A stretch of 16,072 nucleotides of DNA. Origin: Rhodoferax sp. (GTDB lineage Bacteria > Pseudomonadota > Gammaproteobacteria > Burkholderiales > Burkholderiaceae_C). This document shows positions 7,701 through 14,564 of this stretch, one piece after another. The stretch lies in the NCBI GenBank assembly GCA_028711355.1, contig JAQTSL010000034.1, positions 1 to 16,072 of the forward strand, read 5' to 3'. The notes beneath the pieces are model-generated. The model was not told the DNA's origin. It saw only the letters and a program-made list of their open reading frames with translations, and searched no databases. Each line of letters opens with the position of its first letter. Within the stretch, counting starts at the first letter, position 1. The position numbers were made by a program, and so were the translations under genes.

Positions 7701-10128
7701 GGATGCTGCTCTTGCCAGCGGCAATAACGGAGAAATTGAATTGACTTTGCCGGTATCGGGCAAGGATCCGATTGTTCATCAAATACGCGTCATCGTGGAG
7801 CGCGACGAACAGGGCGGAGTGACCGGCGTCGTCGCCATCGGCCGCGACATCACCGAACGCAAACGGGCCGAACAAGCGCTGCGTGAAAACGAATATTTTC
7901 TCGACAGCCTGATAGAACATATTCCCATTATGGTGTTTGTCAAGGATGCTGTTCACCTCAATTTCGTAAGATTTAATCGGGCCGCTGAAGACCTGCTCGG
8001 ATATTCGCGCAATGAATTGATAGGAAAAAGCGACCACGATTTTTTCCCTAAAGAGCAGGCGGATTTTTTCGCAAGCAAAGACCGGGCAATCCTCGACACC
8101 AGGGAAATGCTGGATATCACGGATGAGACCATCGATACGAAATATTTAGGCCGACGTCATCTGCACACAAGAAAAATTCCTATTCTTGCTGGTGATGGGA
8201 GTCCGCTCTATCTTCTCGGCATATCTGAGGACGTCACCGAGCACAAGCTGGCCGAAGAGCAGTTGCGGCGCAGCGAGCATAGCCTGGCCGAAGCCCAGCG
8301 CATTGCGAAGTTGGGCAACTGGGAGCTTGATCTGGTGAAAAATGTATTGATTTGGTCAGACGAAATCTATCGCCTCTTTGAAATCGATCCGGAAAAATTC
8401 GGCGCGTCCTACGATGCCTTCCTGAACGCGATCCATCCCGACGACCGCGAACTGACGAATAAGGCCTACATCGATTCGGTCAAAAACAAGGTGCCTTATG
8501 ACATCATGCACCGACTGCTGATGACGGACGGGCGCGTGAAGTACGTGAACGAAAGGTGCGAGACGTATTACCGCGAGGATGGCAAGCCGTTGCGTTCAGT
8601 CGGCACGATATATGACATCACCGAGCGCACGAAGGTGGAAGAAGAGCTTAGGCGGTATAAGGACCACCTGGAAGAATTGGTGCAGCAGCGCACTGCCGAT
8701 CTGGTGCTGGCGCGCAATGCGGCCGAAGCGGCCAATCGGGCCAAGAGCGTGTTCCTGTCGAGCATGAGCCACGAGTTGCGCACCCCGCTGAACGCCGTTC
8801 TCGGCTTCTCCGGCTTGATGCGCAAGGATCCCCTGCTGCAAGCGCAACAGCGCGATAACCTCGACATCATCAACCGCAGCGGTGAACACCTGCTAACCCT
8901 GATCAACGACGTGCTGGAAATGGCCAAGATCGAAGCTGGCCGCGCGCAACTGGAGATTACCCCGTTTGATCTCGGCAGCCTGGTGCGTGATGTCACCGAC
9001 ATGATGCATATGCGTGCGCAAGAGAAAGGGCTACAACTGCTGATCGACCAGTCGTCTGAATTCCCGCGTTACATCAGGGGCGACGCGGCGCGTGTGCGTC
9101 AGGTGCTGATCAATCTGCTCGGCAACGCGATGAAATTCACCCACCATGGCGGTGTGACCGTGCGCTTCGGTTTGAAGCCGCATGCCACGCCGCAGCGCCT
9201 GCTGATCGAGGTTGAGGATTCCGGCATCGGCATCAGCGCGGCAGACCAGAAAAGAGTCTTCGAGCCGTTTGTGCAGTTTGGCGAAATAGCGGCACAACAA
9301 GGCACCGGCCTGGGCCTGTCCATCGCCCGGCAATTCGTGCAATTGATGGGCGGCACGATCGGCTTCGAAAGTACCCTGGGCAAGGGCTCGATCTTCCGGG
9401 TGGAACTGCCGATGGAACGGGTCGCGTTAGTCAACGTCGCCAAACCCGAAAGCACGGTCAAGGGCGAGATTGTGGGCTTGGCCCCAGGCCAGCCAGAATA
9501 CCGTATCTTGATCGTTGAAGACCAGATGGACAATCAATTGCTGCTCACCCGACTGATGAAAAATGTAGGTTTCCAGGTCAAGGTGGCGCAGAACGGTGAG
9601 CAGGCCGTAGCGCTATTCCAGAGCTGGCGCCCGCAGTTGATCTGGATGGATCGGCGCATGCCGGTGATGGACGGCCTGGAGGCGACGCAGCGTATCCGCG
9701 ATCTTCCCCATGGACGTGAGGTGAAGATAGTCGCCGTCACGGCTTCGGCCTTTATGGAGCAACGCGAAGAAGTGCTGATGGCCGGGATGGATGACTTTGT
9801 GCGCAAACCCTACCGCTTCAACGAAATATATGAATGCATGGTCAAGCAATTGGGTGTCCAATACTGCTATGCAGAGGCGCAGCAGGGGCAGGGGGTGAGA
9901 GATGTGGTATTGACTGCCGAGATGCTGGCGGTGTTGCCACCGAATTTGCGTCGCGAACTCCACGATGTGATCGAAAGTCTGGAGGGCGAACGCATCACGG
10001 CCGCTATAGGGCAAGTGGCCTCGTTTGATTTCAAGTTGCACAAGGCCCTGTCCCGCTTGGCAGATAATTTCGACTATCCTGCCATCTTGAAGGCATTGCA
10101 GACGAATCCACCGGAACCTGTGACATGA
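4777..10128 (+). CDS. Large membrane hybrid histidine kinase (SBP-TM-PAS/GAF x7-HisKA-HATPase-REC)
   Basis: This sensor autophosphorylates on histidine and relays phosphate to its own receiver and then to a partner. GTG 4777 is chosen because AGGAAAG lies 6 bp upstream and a signal peptide begins there; TTG 4732 is in frame but has no such support. The protein is 1783 residues. Order: signal peptide ending VAFA (~35); periplasmic SBP_bac_3-type domain 36-268; TM 275-297; PAS1 309-430; GAF1 440-612; PAS2 617-748; GAF2 752-905; PAS3 909-1032; PAS4 1033-1158; PAS5 1162-1288; coiled coil; HisKA with SSMSHELRTPLNA (H1332); HATPase with N1450, DSGIGIS (D1481) and GTGLGLS (1509); REC with WMDRRMPVMDG (D1625); a helical tail to 1783. 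All catalytic motifs are intact. No canonical HPt domain is present. The solute-binding domain suggests sensing of a small periplasmic molecule, perhaps an amino acid (inference). It overlaps the HD-GYP regulator by ATGA. Confidence 0.95.
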   Translation: MKTNIKRQEFLFPGKWVLPALVSALINLFALSVAFAETPGNARLLFLGNKNIAPVVYLDNATPAGVAVDIVQALAKHIPQPLEVRAMDWLEAQALVARGQADALIQINESEARKKIYDFSEPLLESQFSIFTSTGKVGISGLSSLRGMRVGVESGGLPRELLEKNPLVPLTIIPDFLAGFKLLNDGAIDAVVVDYRVGSYILAKNKLRNIKVSGEPIAFSYSCLAVRKGNTKLLAAINHALQTIKADGTYQKILDNWKPTEVVFETREQITHRAYYLAIVVLLVLLLIAVAWTMTLRKELVKRKAAEGLLGQQHSTLRSIINSANALIFSVDRHYRYTSFNLGYAAAMKALYGAEIELGHSLLDYMSVIGDQETARRNLDRALAGDQVVEESYSGEELRSRQYFQVSHSPVKTGEGIIGVAVLAQDMSERKRAEDALRRLNRELRAISNCNQILMRVEDEQTLLNEICCIICEQADYRMAWVGFAENDEAKAVRPVAWAGVEDGYLAQADITWADTERGRGPAGTAIRSAKSSCLQDFGSDPRAAPWHDSALQRGYRSCISLPLQDESQITFGALTIYSAEPDAFTPGEVRLLEELAGDLAFGITVLRTRNERKQAEEALRREQALLSRIMVTSPVGIAVVSRQGQITFANPQAESILGLSKQEITLRSYNAPEWHTTAVDGGPLRDDEHPFSRVMATRQPVFDAQHAIVWPDGHRVLLSINGAPIFDAQGEIEAVAFAIEDITERKLVEDALRFVAQRGWQTSGENFFFEALAQFLGEKLDMDYVLIDRLDENPDMAETVALYAKGAITPNMRYCLKGTPCELVMGRQLCVYPQGIQQLFPEDSLLPGMGVESFVGVPLWDSTGQPIGLIAVMSNKALPNGAPVTQLLQLVATRAAAELEREQSSRLLRASEHKFRTLAENLPDNIVRYDLEGRTVYVNPVIEETLGTDAARMLGTRIRELNPDGSYESYAQAVDAALASGNNGEIELTLPVSGKDPIVHQIRVIVERDEQGGVTGVVAIGRDITERKRAEQALRENEYFLDSLIEHIPIMVFVKDAVHLNFVRFNRAAEDLLGYSRNELIGKSDHDFFPKEQADFFASKDRAILDTREMLDITDETIDTKYLGRRHLHTRKIPILAGDGSPLYLLGISEDVTEHKLAEEQLRRSEHSLAEAQRIAKLGNWELDLVKNVLIWSDEIYRLFEIDPEKFGASYDAFLNAIHPDDRELTNKAYIDSVKNKVPYDIMHRLLMTDGRVKYVNERCETYYREDGKPLRSVGTIYDITERTKVEEELRRYKDHLEELVQQRTADLVLARNAAEAANRAKSVFLSSMSHELRTPLNAVLGFSGLMRKDPLLQAQQRDNLDIINRSGEHLLTLINDVLEMAKIEAGRAQLEITPFDLGSLVRDVTDMMHMRAQEKGLQLLIDQSSEFPRYIRGDAARVRQVLINLLGNAMKFTHHGGVTVRFGLKPHATPQRLLIEVEDSGIGISAADQKRVFEPFVQFGEIAAQQGTGLGLSIARQFVQLMGGTIGFESTLGKGSIFRVELPMERVALVNVAKPESTVKGEIVGLAPGQPEYRILIVEDQMDNQLLLTRLMKNVGFQVKVAQNGEQAVALFQSWRPQLIWMDRRMPVMDGLEATQRIRDLPHGREVKIVAVTASAFMEQREEVLMAGMDDFVRKPYRFNEIYECMVKQLGVQYCYAEAQQGQGVRDVVLTAEMLAVLPPNLRRELHDVIESLEGERITAAIGQVASFDFKLHKALSRLADNFDYPAILKALQTNPPEPVT

Positions 10129-11150
10129 CAGACCAAGGCAAGATACTCGCAGTCGATGATACGTCGGCCTCCTTGAGGCTGCTGACGGATATCCTGAAGA
10201 ACGAAGGCTATGAGGTGCGCTCTGCGATCAACGGTGAACTGGCTTTGCGCGCGGCTGCCAGCAACCCGCCCGATCTGGTCTTGCTCGATATTCGCATGCC
10301 CGGGATGGACGGATACGAAGTTTGTCGACGTCTCAAAGCCGAGCCCACCACGCGCGAAGTGCCGGTGATTTTCGTCAGCGCTGTTTCTGAGACCGACGAG
10401 AAAGTGCGGGGGTTCGCGATGGGTGCCGTGGACTTTGTTACCAAGCCCTATCAGCGTGACGAGCTAATGGCCAGGGTGCGCACCCATCTGGAGCTGCATC
10501 GCTTGCGTCACCATCTGGAAGACATGGTCGAGGAACGCTCCGTCGAACTGAGGCAAAGCCAGGACCAGCTCAGAAGCACTCTGCTCGAATCCATTACGGC
10601 GCTGGCCGCCACCGTCGAAATGCGTGATCCTTACACCGCCGGCCATCAGCGCCGCGTCGCACAGCTTGCGGTTGCCATCGCCAAAGAACTGCTACTTCCG
10701 CCGGAGCAGATTGAGGGAATTGAGTTGGCAGGTGTCGTACATGATGCTGGCAAGATTCAAGTCCCGGCCGAAATCCTCAGTAAGCCGGGCAAGCTCACAA
10801 AACTGGAACTTGGCCTCATCCAAGAACACGCCAGCAACGGCTACGAAATACTTCATACCATCAATTTTCCATGGCCAATCGCGCAAATCGTGTGGCAACA
10901 CCATGAGCGACTGGATGGTTCCGGCTACCCGCGGGCGCTCAAAGGCGAGCAAACCTTGCTTGAGGCCAAGGTCTTGGCGGTGGCCGATGTAGTGGAGGCG
11001 ATGTCGTCGCACTGGCCTTACCGGGCAGCATTGGGGATTGATGTTGCGCTACAGGAAATAGAGCGCGGCCGGGATACCGTCTACGATGCGGCAGTGGTCG
11101 ATGCCTGCGTGCGGCTGTTCGCTGAAAAACGGTTTGCGTTTTCAACCTGA
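10125..11150 (+). CDS. Response regulator, REC-HD-GYP (c-di-GMP phosphodiesterase)
   Basis: HD-GYP proteins hydrolyse cyclic di-GMP; here output would be gated by phosphorylation. The 341-residue protein has a CheY-like receiver at 1-120 with acidic residues near the N-terminus (AVDD), phosphoacceptor D55 in LVLLDIRMPGMDG and the conserved lysine in VTKPY. A coiled-coil linker spans ~120-160, followed by the HD-GYP domain at ~160-335. Diagnostic motifs are DPYTAGHQRRVA, VVHDAGKI (H206, D207) and HHERLDGSGYP (259-269), so metal ligands and the GYP signature are complete and activity is expected. ATG 10125 overlaps the kinase stop, which strongly implies a cognate pair and coupled translation. 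No DNA-binding domain is present, so output is through c-di-GMP. Confidence 0.95.
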   Translation: MTDQGKILAVDDTSASLRLLTDILKNEGYEVRSAINGELALRAAASNPPDLVLLDIRMPGMDGYEVCRRLKAEPTTREVPVIFVSAVSETDEKVRGFAMGAVDFVTKPYQRDELMARVRTHLELHRLRHHLEDMVEERSVELRQSQDQLRSTLLESITALAATVEMRDPYTAGHQRRVAQLAVAIAKELLLPPEQIEGIELAGVVHDAGKIQVPAEILSKPGKLTKLELGLIQEHASNGYEILHTINFPWPIAQIVWQHHERLDGSGYPRALKGEQTLLEAKVLAVADVVEAMSSHWPYRAALGIDVALQEIERGRDTVYDAAVVDACVRLFAEKRFAFST

Positions 11151-11182
11151 GCGGCAATGGATCGCGGATTGCATGACTTCTA

Positions 11183-11296
11183 TCGCTATGGCGGCGGTAA
11201 TTGCGCTGCATCTGCGCATTGACAATGGCCTCACGCACCACCGGCAGCGGTCTGGCGGGAATATCCTGGCGCTGCAAATCACCTTCAATCAAGGCA
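11183..11296 (-). pseudogene. Fragment of Schlafen/AlbA_2-type ATP-binding protein gene
   Basis: The minus strand reads ALIEGDLQRQDIPARPLPVV followed by REAIVNAQMQRNYRRHS. This matches the pattern (L.REAL.NAL.HRDYR.HS) at the entry to the HATPase_c_4 region of RecG-like/Schlafen AlbA_2 ATP-binding proteins, which often accompany mobile or defence loci. Only about 38 residues remain. The similarity stops abruptly after RRHS near 11183, and at the other side the frame runs straight into a transposase fragment. It is a dead gene piece, probably left by deletion. Identification is from motif memory. Confidence 0.5.
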
Positions 11297-11302
11297 CTTG
11301 GA

Positions 11303-11509
11303 CGCTGGGCAGCAGTCCAGTTGTTTGCAGGAATGCCTTCTGGCATCGCCATATGCAGGCCTTTGTCAGATAGTTTGAGCCAGTTCTTGAGGGTACCAAG
11401 ATTGAGGTTGAGTTCGTCTGCGCTGCCTGGAAGCGTCTTTGAGCCACGGTCGTGGGCTTTGCGCAGTGCTTGTTCTTGTGAATTCAGTGGGGTAGTTTTT
11501 TCGTTGCAT
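11303..11509 (-). pseudogene. Transposase N-terminal fragment with frameshift
   Basis: On the minus strand ATG 11509 opens MQRKNYPTEF. The reading then continues one frame over as EQALRKAHDRGSKTLPGSAD followed by ELNLNLGTLKNWLKLSDKGL and ends near NNWTAAQR. This is the helix-turn-helix N-terminus typical of a group of OrfA-like transposases (K..Y..EFKEQAL.K....G..T...A.EL......LK.W). Removing one A near 11481 restores the frame. The rest of the transposase is missing; the frame fuses to the ATPase fragment at about 11296-11303. I cannot assign a specific IS family with certainty. Confidence 0.6.
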
Positions 11510-11514
11510 AAAAG

Positions 11515-11555
11515 GTCGCCATTTCGCGGATCATCCGCTGGTTTGGAGGGGCGAC
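11515..11555. repeat. Nested hairpin next to the transposase remnant
   Basis: Outer arms GTCGCC (11515-11520) and GGCGAC (11550-11555) enclose a second perfect inverted repeat GCGGAT-c-ATCCGC (11526-11538). It lies directly upstream of the transposase start codon (minus strand), where an IS terminal region would be expected. It could be the subterminal structure of the lost element. Confidence 0.45.
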
Positions 11556-11574
11556 AACTATTCTGACTCAGGGG

Positions 11575-11598
11575 GAAGGTTCGAATCCTTTCACATCA
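11575..11598 (+). other. tRNA-like TpsiC arm fragment
   Basis: GAAGG-TTCGAAT-CCTTT forms a 5-bp stem (one G-T pair at the base) around the classic 7-base TpsiC loop TTCGAAT. Seven further bases follow (CACATCA), where a 3' acceptor strand would lie. There is no CCA and no matching 5' acceptor half within reach, so this is not a complete tRNA gene. It may be the 3' tRNA piece left at an old integration site, next to the mobile-element debris. Confidence 0.3.
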
Positions 11599-11635
11599 GG
11601 ATTTGTGCTCTGAAGGCTTTTTTTTGCCTCCCCCC

Positions 11636-11664
11636 TCGACAAGCGTGAACGGATGCGTTAGAAC
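11636..11664 (+). promoter_or_regulatory. Candidate sigma-70 promoter of malonyl-CoA decarboxylase
   Basis: TCGACA (-35, 5 of 6 to consensus), a 17-bp spacer and TAGAAC (-10, 4 of 6) lie about 50 bp before the start codon at 11715. Together with a purine-rich GAGGCAA before the ATG, this is the best promoter candidate in the window. Confidence 0.4.
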
Positions 11665-11714
11665 CGCTCCAGTAACAGTCAAGCAAGTCGCAACGCAACA
11701 GACGAGGCAAGCAC

Positions 11715-13226
11715 ATGAATTCCGCCGAGTGGATCAGTCGTAATGTTTCACACTGGATTCCGACCAGTGATTCCTGGCGCAAGTTGACGCGTGTTTCGGG
11801 TAAACCGGTGCTAGCGGTGGTAGCTTCTGCCAGCGCGGCCACGGTGATCGCTCAGGCAAAGTCACAAAAACCCCCTGTTGCGGCGCAACGACCCACCTCG
11901 CAACGGCTGGCGGCGACGCTGCGTCGTGGCGAAGAGGTGATGTCACCGCGGCAATTGCGCAACACTCTGACGCAGTTGCGATCAATCCTGGACGAGCGCG
12001 TCAGCGAGGTCGAAGGTGGCCGCCGCGCCGCTGAGTTTGCCGCCTGGTACGCACGCGCAGCGCTGGCGCAACGGCGCGACTGCTGGCGGCTGATGAGCGA
12101 GCAATTTGCCCCCGATCCAGCGCAGGTGACAGACGCTCATGCACAGTACGCGTCGGCGCGCGGCACGGCACAGGCAGGTGCGACCGAGGTGGCGCTGCGG
12201 CAAGCGCTGGAGTCCCCACGTGCGCGCCTGTTGCAGCGCTTTGCCGCTTTTGATTGTGGTGTGCGGTTTTTGGTGGATCTGCGCGCCCAACTTTTGCTGG
12301 AAGCACCCGACGACGCTTGTCTGTTGGCGCTTGACGGTGAACTTGAGGCGCTGTTTGCGACCTGGTTTGACGTCGCTTTTCTCGAACTCAGACGTATCAG
12401 TTGGGATTCGCCCGCGTCGTTGCTGGAAAAGCTGATTCAGTATGAGGCAGTGCATGACATTCGTGGCTGGAGCGACCTGAAGAACCGACTTGACTCAGAT
12501 CGCCGCTGTTACGGTTTTTTCCACCCCCGCCTGCCTGACGAACCACTGATCTTTGTTGAGGTGGCGCTGCTCGATGCGCTGCCACAGACCATCGCCCCGC
12601 TGCTCGATGAATCGGGCGCAGCGGCAGACATCCACAAGGCACAGTGCGCCATTTTTTACTCGATCAGCAACACCCAGCGCGGGCTGCACGGGGTGAGCTT
12701 TGGTGATTCGCTGATCAAGCAGGTGGTCGAAACACTCAAACAAGAGTTTGCCCAGCTCAAGGTTTTTGCCACGCTGTCACCCACCCCTGGTTTTCGTCAC
12801 TGGTTGGGCCAGCACGCGTTGCGGATGCTGGAGCGGTTGGACGACAAGACGCGTGCCGCCCTGGCGGCAGAGCTTTCCAAATCCGACCTCAGTCAGGGCG
12901 ATTTGCTGGCGGCAGCCGAACGCGCAGCGCAGCTTGATGAGAAGTCTGCCGTGCGTCATTGGTTGCTGCAATGCGCGGCGCATTATCTGGGGCATGAACT
13001 GCGCCACGGCCGCCCGGTGGACCCAGTGGCGCGCTTTCATTTGGGTAACGGTGCGCGCATTGAGCGCATCAACTGGGGCGGCGATTTTTCTGACAAGGGG
13101 CTGCACCAGTCGTACGGCATGATGGTCAACTACCTGTACGACCCCAAGCTGCTGGACCGCCACCGTACCCAGTTTGCCAACGGCAAGATGGCGCTGTCAA
13201 GCCAGGTGCGGGGGCTCAAGTTTTGA
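11715..13226 (+). CDS. Malonyl-CoA decarboxylase
   Basis: The enzyme converts malonyl-CoA to acetyl-CoA and CO2 (cytoplasm), either in malonate use or to remove malonyl-CoA. The family signature is clear over the 503-residue protein. It includes YEAVHDIRGWSDLKNRL and GFFHPRLPDEPLIFVEVALL, then AIFYSISNTQRGLHGVSFGD (serines 316 and 318) and FHLGNGARIERINWGGDFSD (H442) with KGLHQSYGMMVNYLYD. The conserved Ser and His of the GNAT-like catalytic domain are therefore present. Residues ~1-75 are less conserved-looking, with an Ala/Val-rich stretch (PVLAVVASASAATVIAQA) that is not a convincing signal peptide. The start ATG 11715 has GAGGCAA upstream. No malonyl-CoA synthetase or malonate transporter gene is adjacent, so pathway context is not given by neighbours. 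It converges with the aminotransferase across a 16-bp gap. Confidence 0.93.
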   Translation: MNSAEWISRNVSHWIPTSDSWRKLTRVSGKPVLAVVASASAATVIAQAKSQKPPVAAQRPTSQRLAATLRRGEEVMSPRQLRNTLTQLRSILDERVSEVEGGRRAAEFAAWYARAALAQRRDCWRLMSEQFAPDPAQVTDAHAQYASARGTAQAGATEVALRQALESPRARLLQRFAAFDCGVRFLVDLRAQLLLEAPDDACLLALDGELEALFATWFDVAFLELRRISWDSPASLLEKLIQYEAVHDIRGWSDLKNRLDSDRRCYGFFHPRLPDEPLIFVEVALLDALPQTIAPLLDESGAAADIHKAQCAIFYSISNTQRGLHGVSFGDSLIKQVVETLKQEFAQLKVFATLSPTPGFRHWLGQHALRMLERLDDKTRAALAAELSKSDLSQGDLLAAAERAAQLDEKSAVRHWLLQCAAHYLGHELRHGRPVDPVARFHLGNGARIERINWGGDFSDKGLHQSYGMMVNYLYDPKLLDRHRTQFANGKMALSSQVRGLKF

Positions 13227-13242
13227 ATACCCTCACACCGGG

Positions 13243-14439
13243 CTAAATCACCTTGGCGATCGACGCGCAAACGTAATCGATGTTGTTGCTGTTGAGCGCG
13301 GCCACGCACATCCGGCCGGTGTCGGTGCCATAGACACCAAACTCATTGCGCAGGCGCACCATTTGGTCTTTATTGAGCCCGGAATAGCTGAACATACCAA
13401 TTTGGCGTGTGATGAAACTCATGTCTTGCTTGACGCCGGCGGTCTTGAGACCATCAACCAGCTTCTGGCGCATGGCCTTGATACGCACGCGCATCTGGCC
13501 CAGCTCTTGTTCCCACAGCGTGCGCAATTCTGGTGTGCCCAGCACCGCCGCCACAATCGCGCCGCCGTGCGTGGGTGGGTTGCTGTAGTTGGTGCGGATC
13601 ACGATCTTGAGCTGGCTCAGCACCCGCGCAGCATCATCTTTGGTAGCGCACAACACAGACAGCGCGCCGACGCGCTCGCCATACAGGCTAAAGCTCTTGG
13701 AAAATGAGGTGGACACAAAAAAGTCCAGCCCGCTCGCCACAAACTTGCCAATCACCGCACCGTCTTCGGTAATGCCGTAGCCAAACCCCTGGTAGGCCAT
13801 GTCCAAAAACGGCACCAAGCCACGCGCCTTGACGGTGGCAATCACCTCGTCCCACTGCGCGGCGCTGATGTCGTAACCGGTGGGGTTGTGGCAGCAGGCG
13901 TGCAGCACCACCACGGTACCCGCAGCAGCAGCGTTCAGGTCGGTCAGCATGCCGGCAAAGTCGAGGTCGCGCGTTTTCGCATCGTAATAGCGGTAGTTTT
14001 GCACCGTAAACCCGGCATTGGTAAACAGCGCACGGTGGTTTTCCCAACTGGGGTCAGAAATCAGCACCTGGGCGGTCGGGTTGAGCCGCTTCAAAAAGTC
14101 TGCGCCCACTTTCAGGCCACCGGTGCCGCCCAGCGCCTGGATGGTGGCGATGCGCCCGCTTTTAACTGGTTCGCTGTCAGCGCCAAATACCAGTGCCTTG
14201 ACGGCGGCGTCGTAGGCAGCAATACCGTCGATTGGCAGGTAGCCGTGCGGTTTGGGCGCGTCCATCATGGCTTTTTCGGCCGCCAGCACACATTGCAACA
14301 GCGGTAGCTTGCCGTTGTCGTCAAAATAGACGCCCACGCCCAGGTTGACCTTGGCTGGATTGGTGTCGGCGTTGTATTGCTCATTGAGACCCAGAATCGG
14401 GTCGCGTGGGGCCATTTCGACAGCGGAGAATAGAGACAT
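13243..14439 (-). CDS. Aspartate/aromatic amino acid aminotransferase (class I, PLP)
   Basis: It transfers the amino group between aspartate or aromatic amino acids and 2-oxoglutarate (cytoplasm). The 398-residue protein matches the AspC/TyrB subfamily in length and order. Motifs are VNLGVGVYFDDNG, ALGGTGGL (PLP phosphate loop), CHNPTG (N185), FLDMAYQGFG (D213, Y216), the Schiff-base lysine in STSFSKSFSLYGERVG (K248) with R256, and the carboxylate-binding arginine in TGRMCVAALN (R376). All key residues are present. AspC and TyrB cannot be separated reliably by eye, so no symbol is given. AAGGAAG lies upstream of ATG 14439. The gene is monocistronic in appearance, with about 125 bp separating it from the ABC gene on the same strand. 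Confidence 0.93.
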   Translation of the reverse strand: MSLFSAVEMAPRDPILGLNEQYNADTNPAKVNLGVGVYFDDNGKLPLLQCVLAAEKAMMDAPKPHGYLPIDGIAAYDAAVKALVFGADSEPVKSGRIATIQALGGTGGLKVGADFLKRLNPTAQVLISDPSWENHRALFTNAGFTVQNYRYYDAKTRDLDFAGMLTDLNAAAAGTVVVLHACCHNPTGYDISAAQWDEVIATVKARGLVPFLDMAYQGFGYGITEDGAVIGKFVASGLDFFVSTSFSKSFSLYGERVGALSVLCATKDDAARVLSQLKIVIRTNYSNPPTHGGAIVAAVLGTPELRTLWEQELGQMRVRIKAMRQKLVDGLKTAGVKQDMSFITRQIGMFSYSGLNKDQMVRLRNEFGVYGTDTGRMCVAALNSNNIDYVCASIAKVI

Positions 14440-14472
14440 GACGAGCTTCCTTGGTAGTGGTTATACGGTGGC

Positions 14473-14486
14473 AGGATTTTAGTCCT
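14473..14486. promoter_or_regulatory. Small inverted repeat in aminotransferase leader
   Basis: AGGA-ttttag-TCCT lies 34 bp before the aminotransferase start and, on the minus strand, includes TAAAAT, a possible -10 box (5 of 6). No good -35 is visible 17 bp upstream. It could be a promoter with a small operator or chance. The remaining intergenic sequence (14440-14564) shows nothing else. Confidence 0.25.
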
Positions 14487-14564
14487 AGGGTTTGTACTAA
14501 TCGCGTCGCTTTTTCAGCGTTCACACCAAGCTGCTGTCCTCTGGGTCGCCTGATCAAGTAAAAA

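Noticed and set aside
11158..11177. Possible degenerate palindromic-element arm (TGGATCGCGGATTGCATGAC)
   Set aside because: It shares the TGGAT and ATGAC ends with the repeat's right arm, but needs a 7-base internal deletion and a mismatch to align; too weak to call by eye.
11575..11598. Complete tRNA gene
   Set aside because: Only a TpsiC arm is present; there is no acceptor partner, anticodon arm or D arm upstream.
11613..11628. AGGC-T8-GCCT as an intrinsic terminator
   Set aside because: The stem is only 4 bp and the T-run is in the loop, not after the stem.
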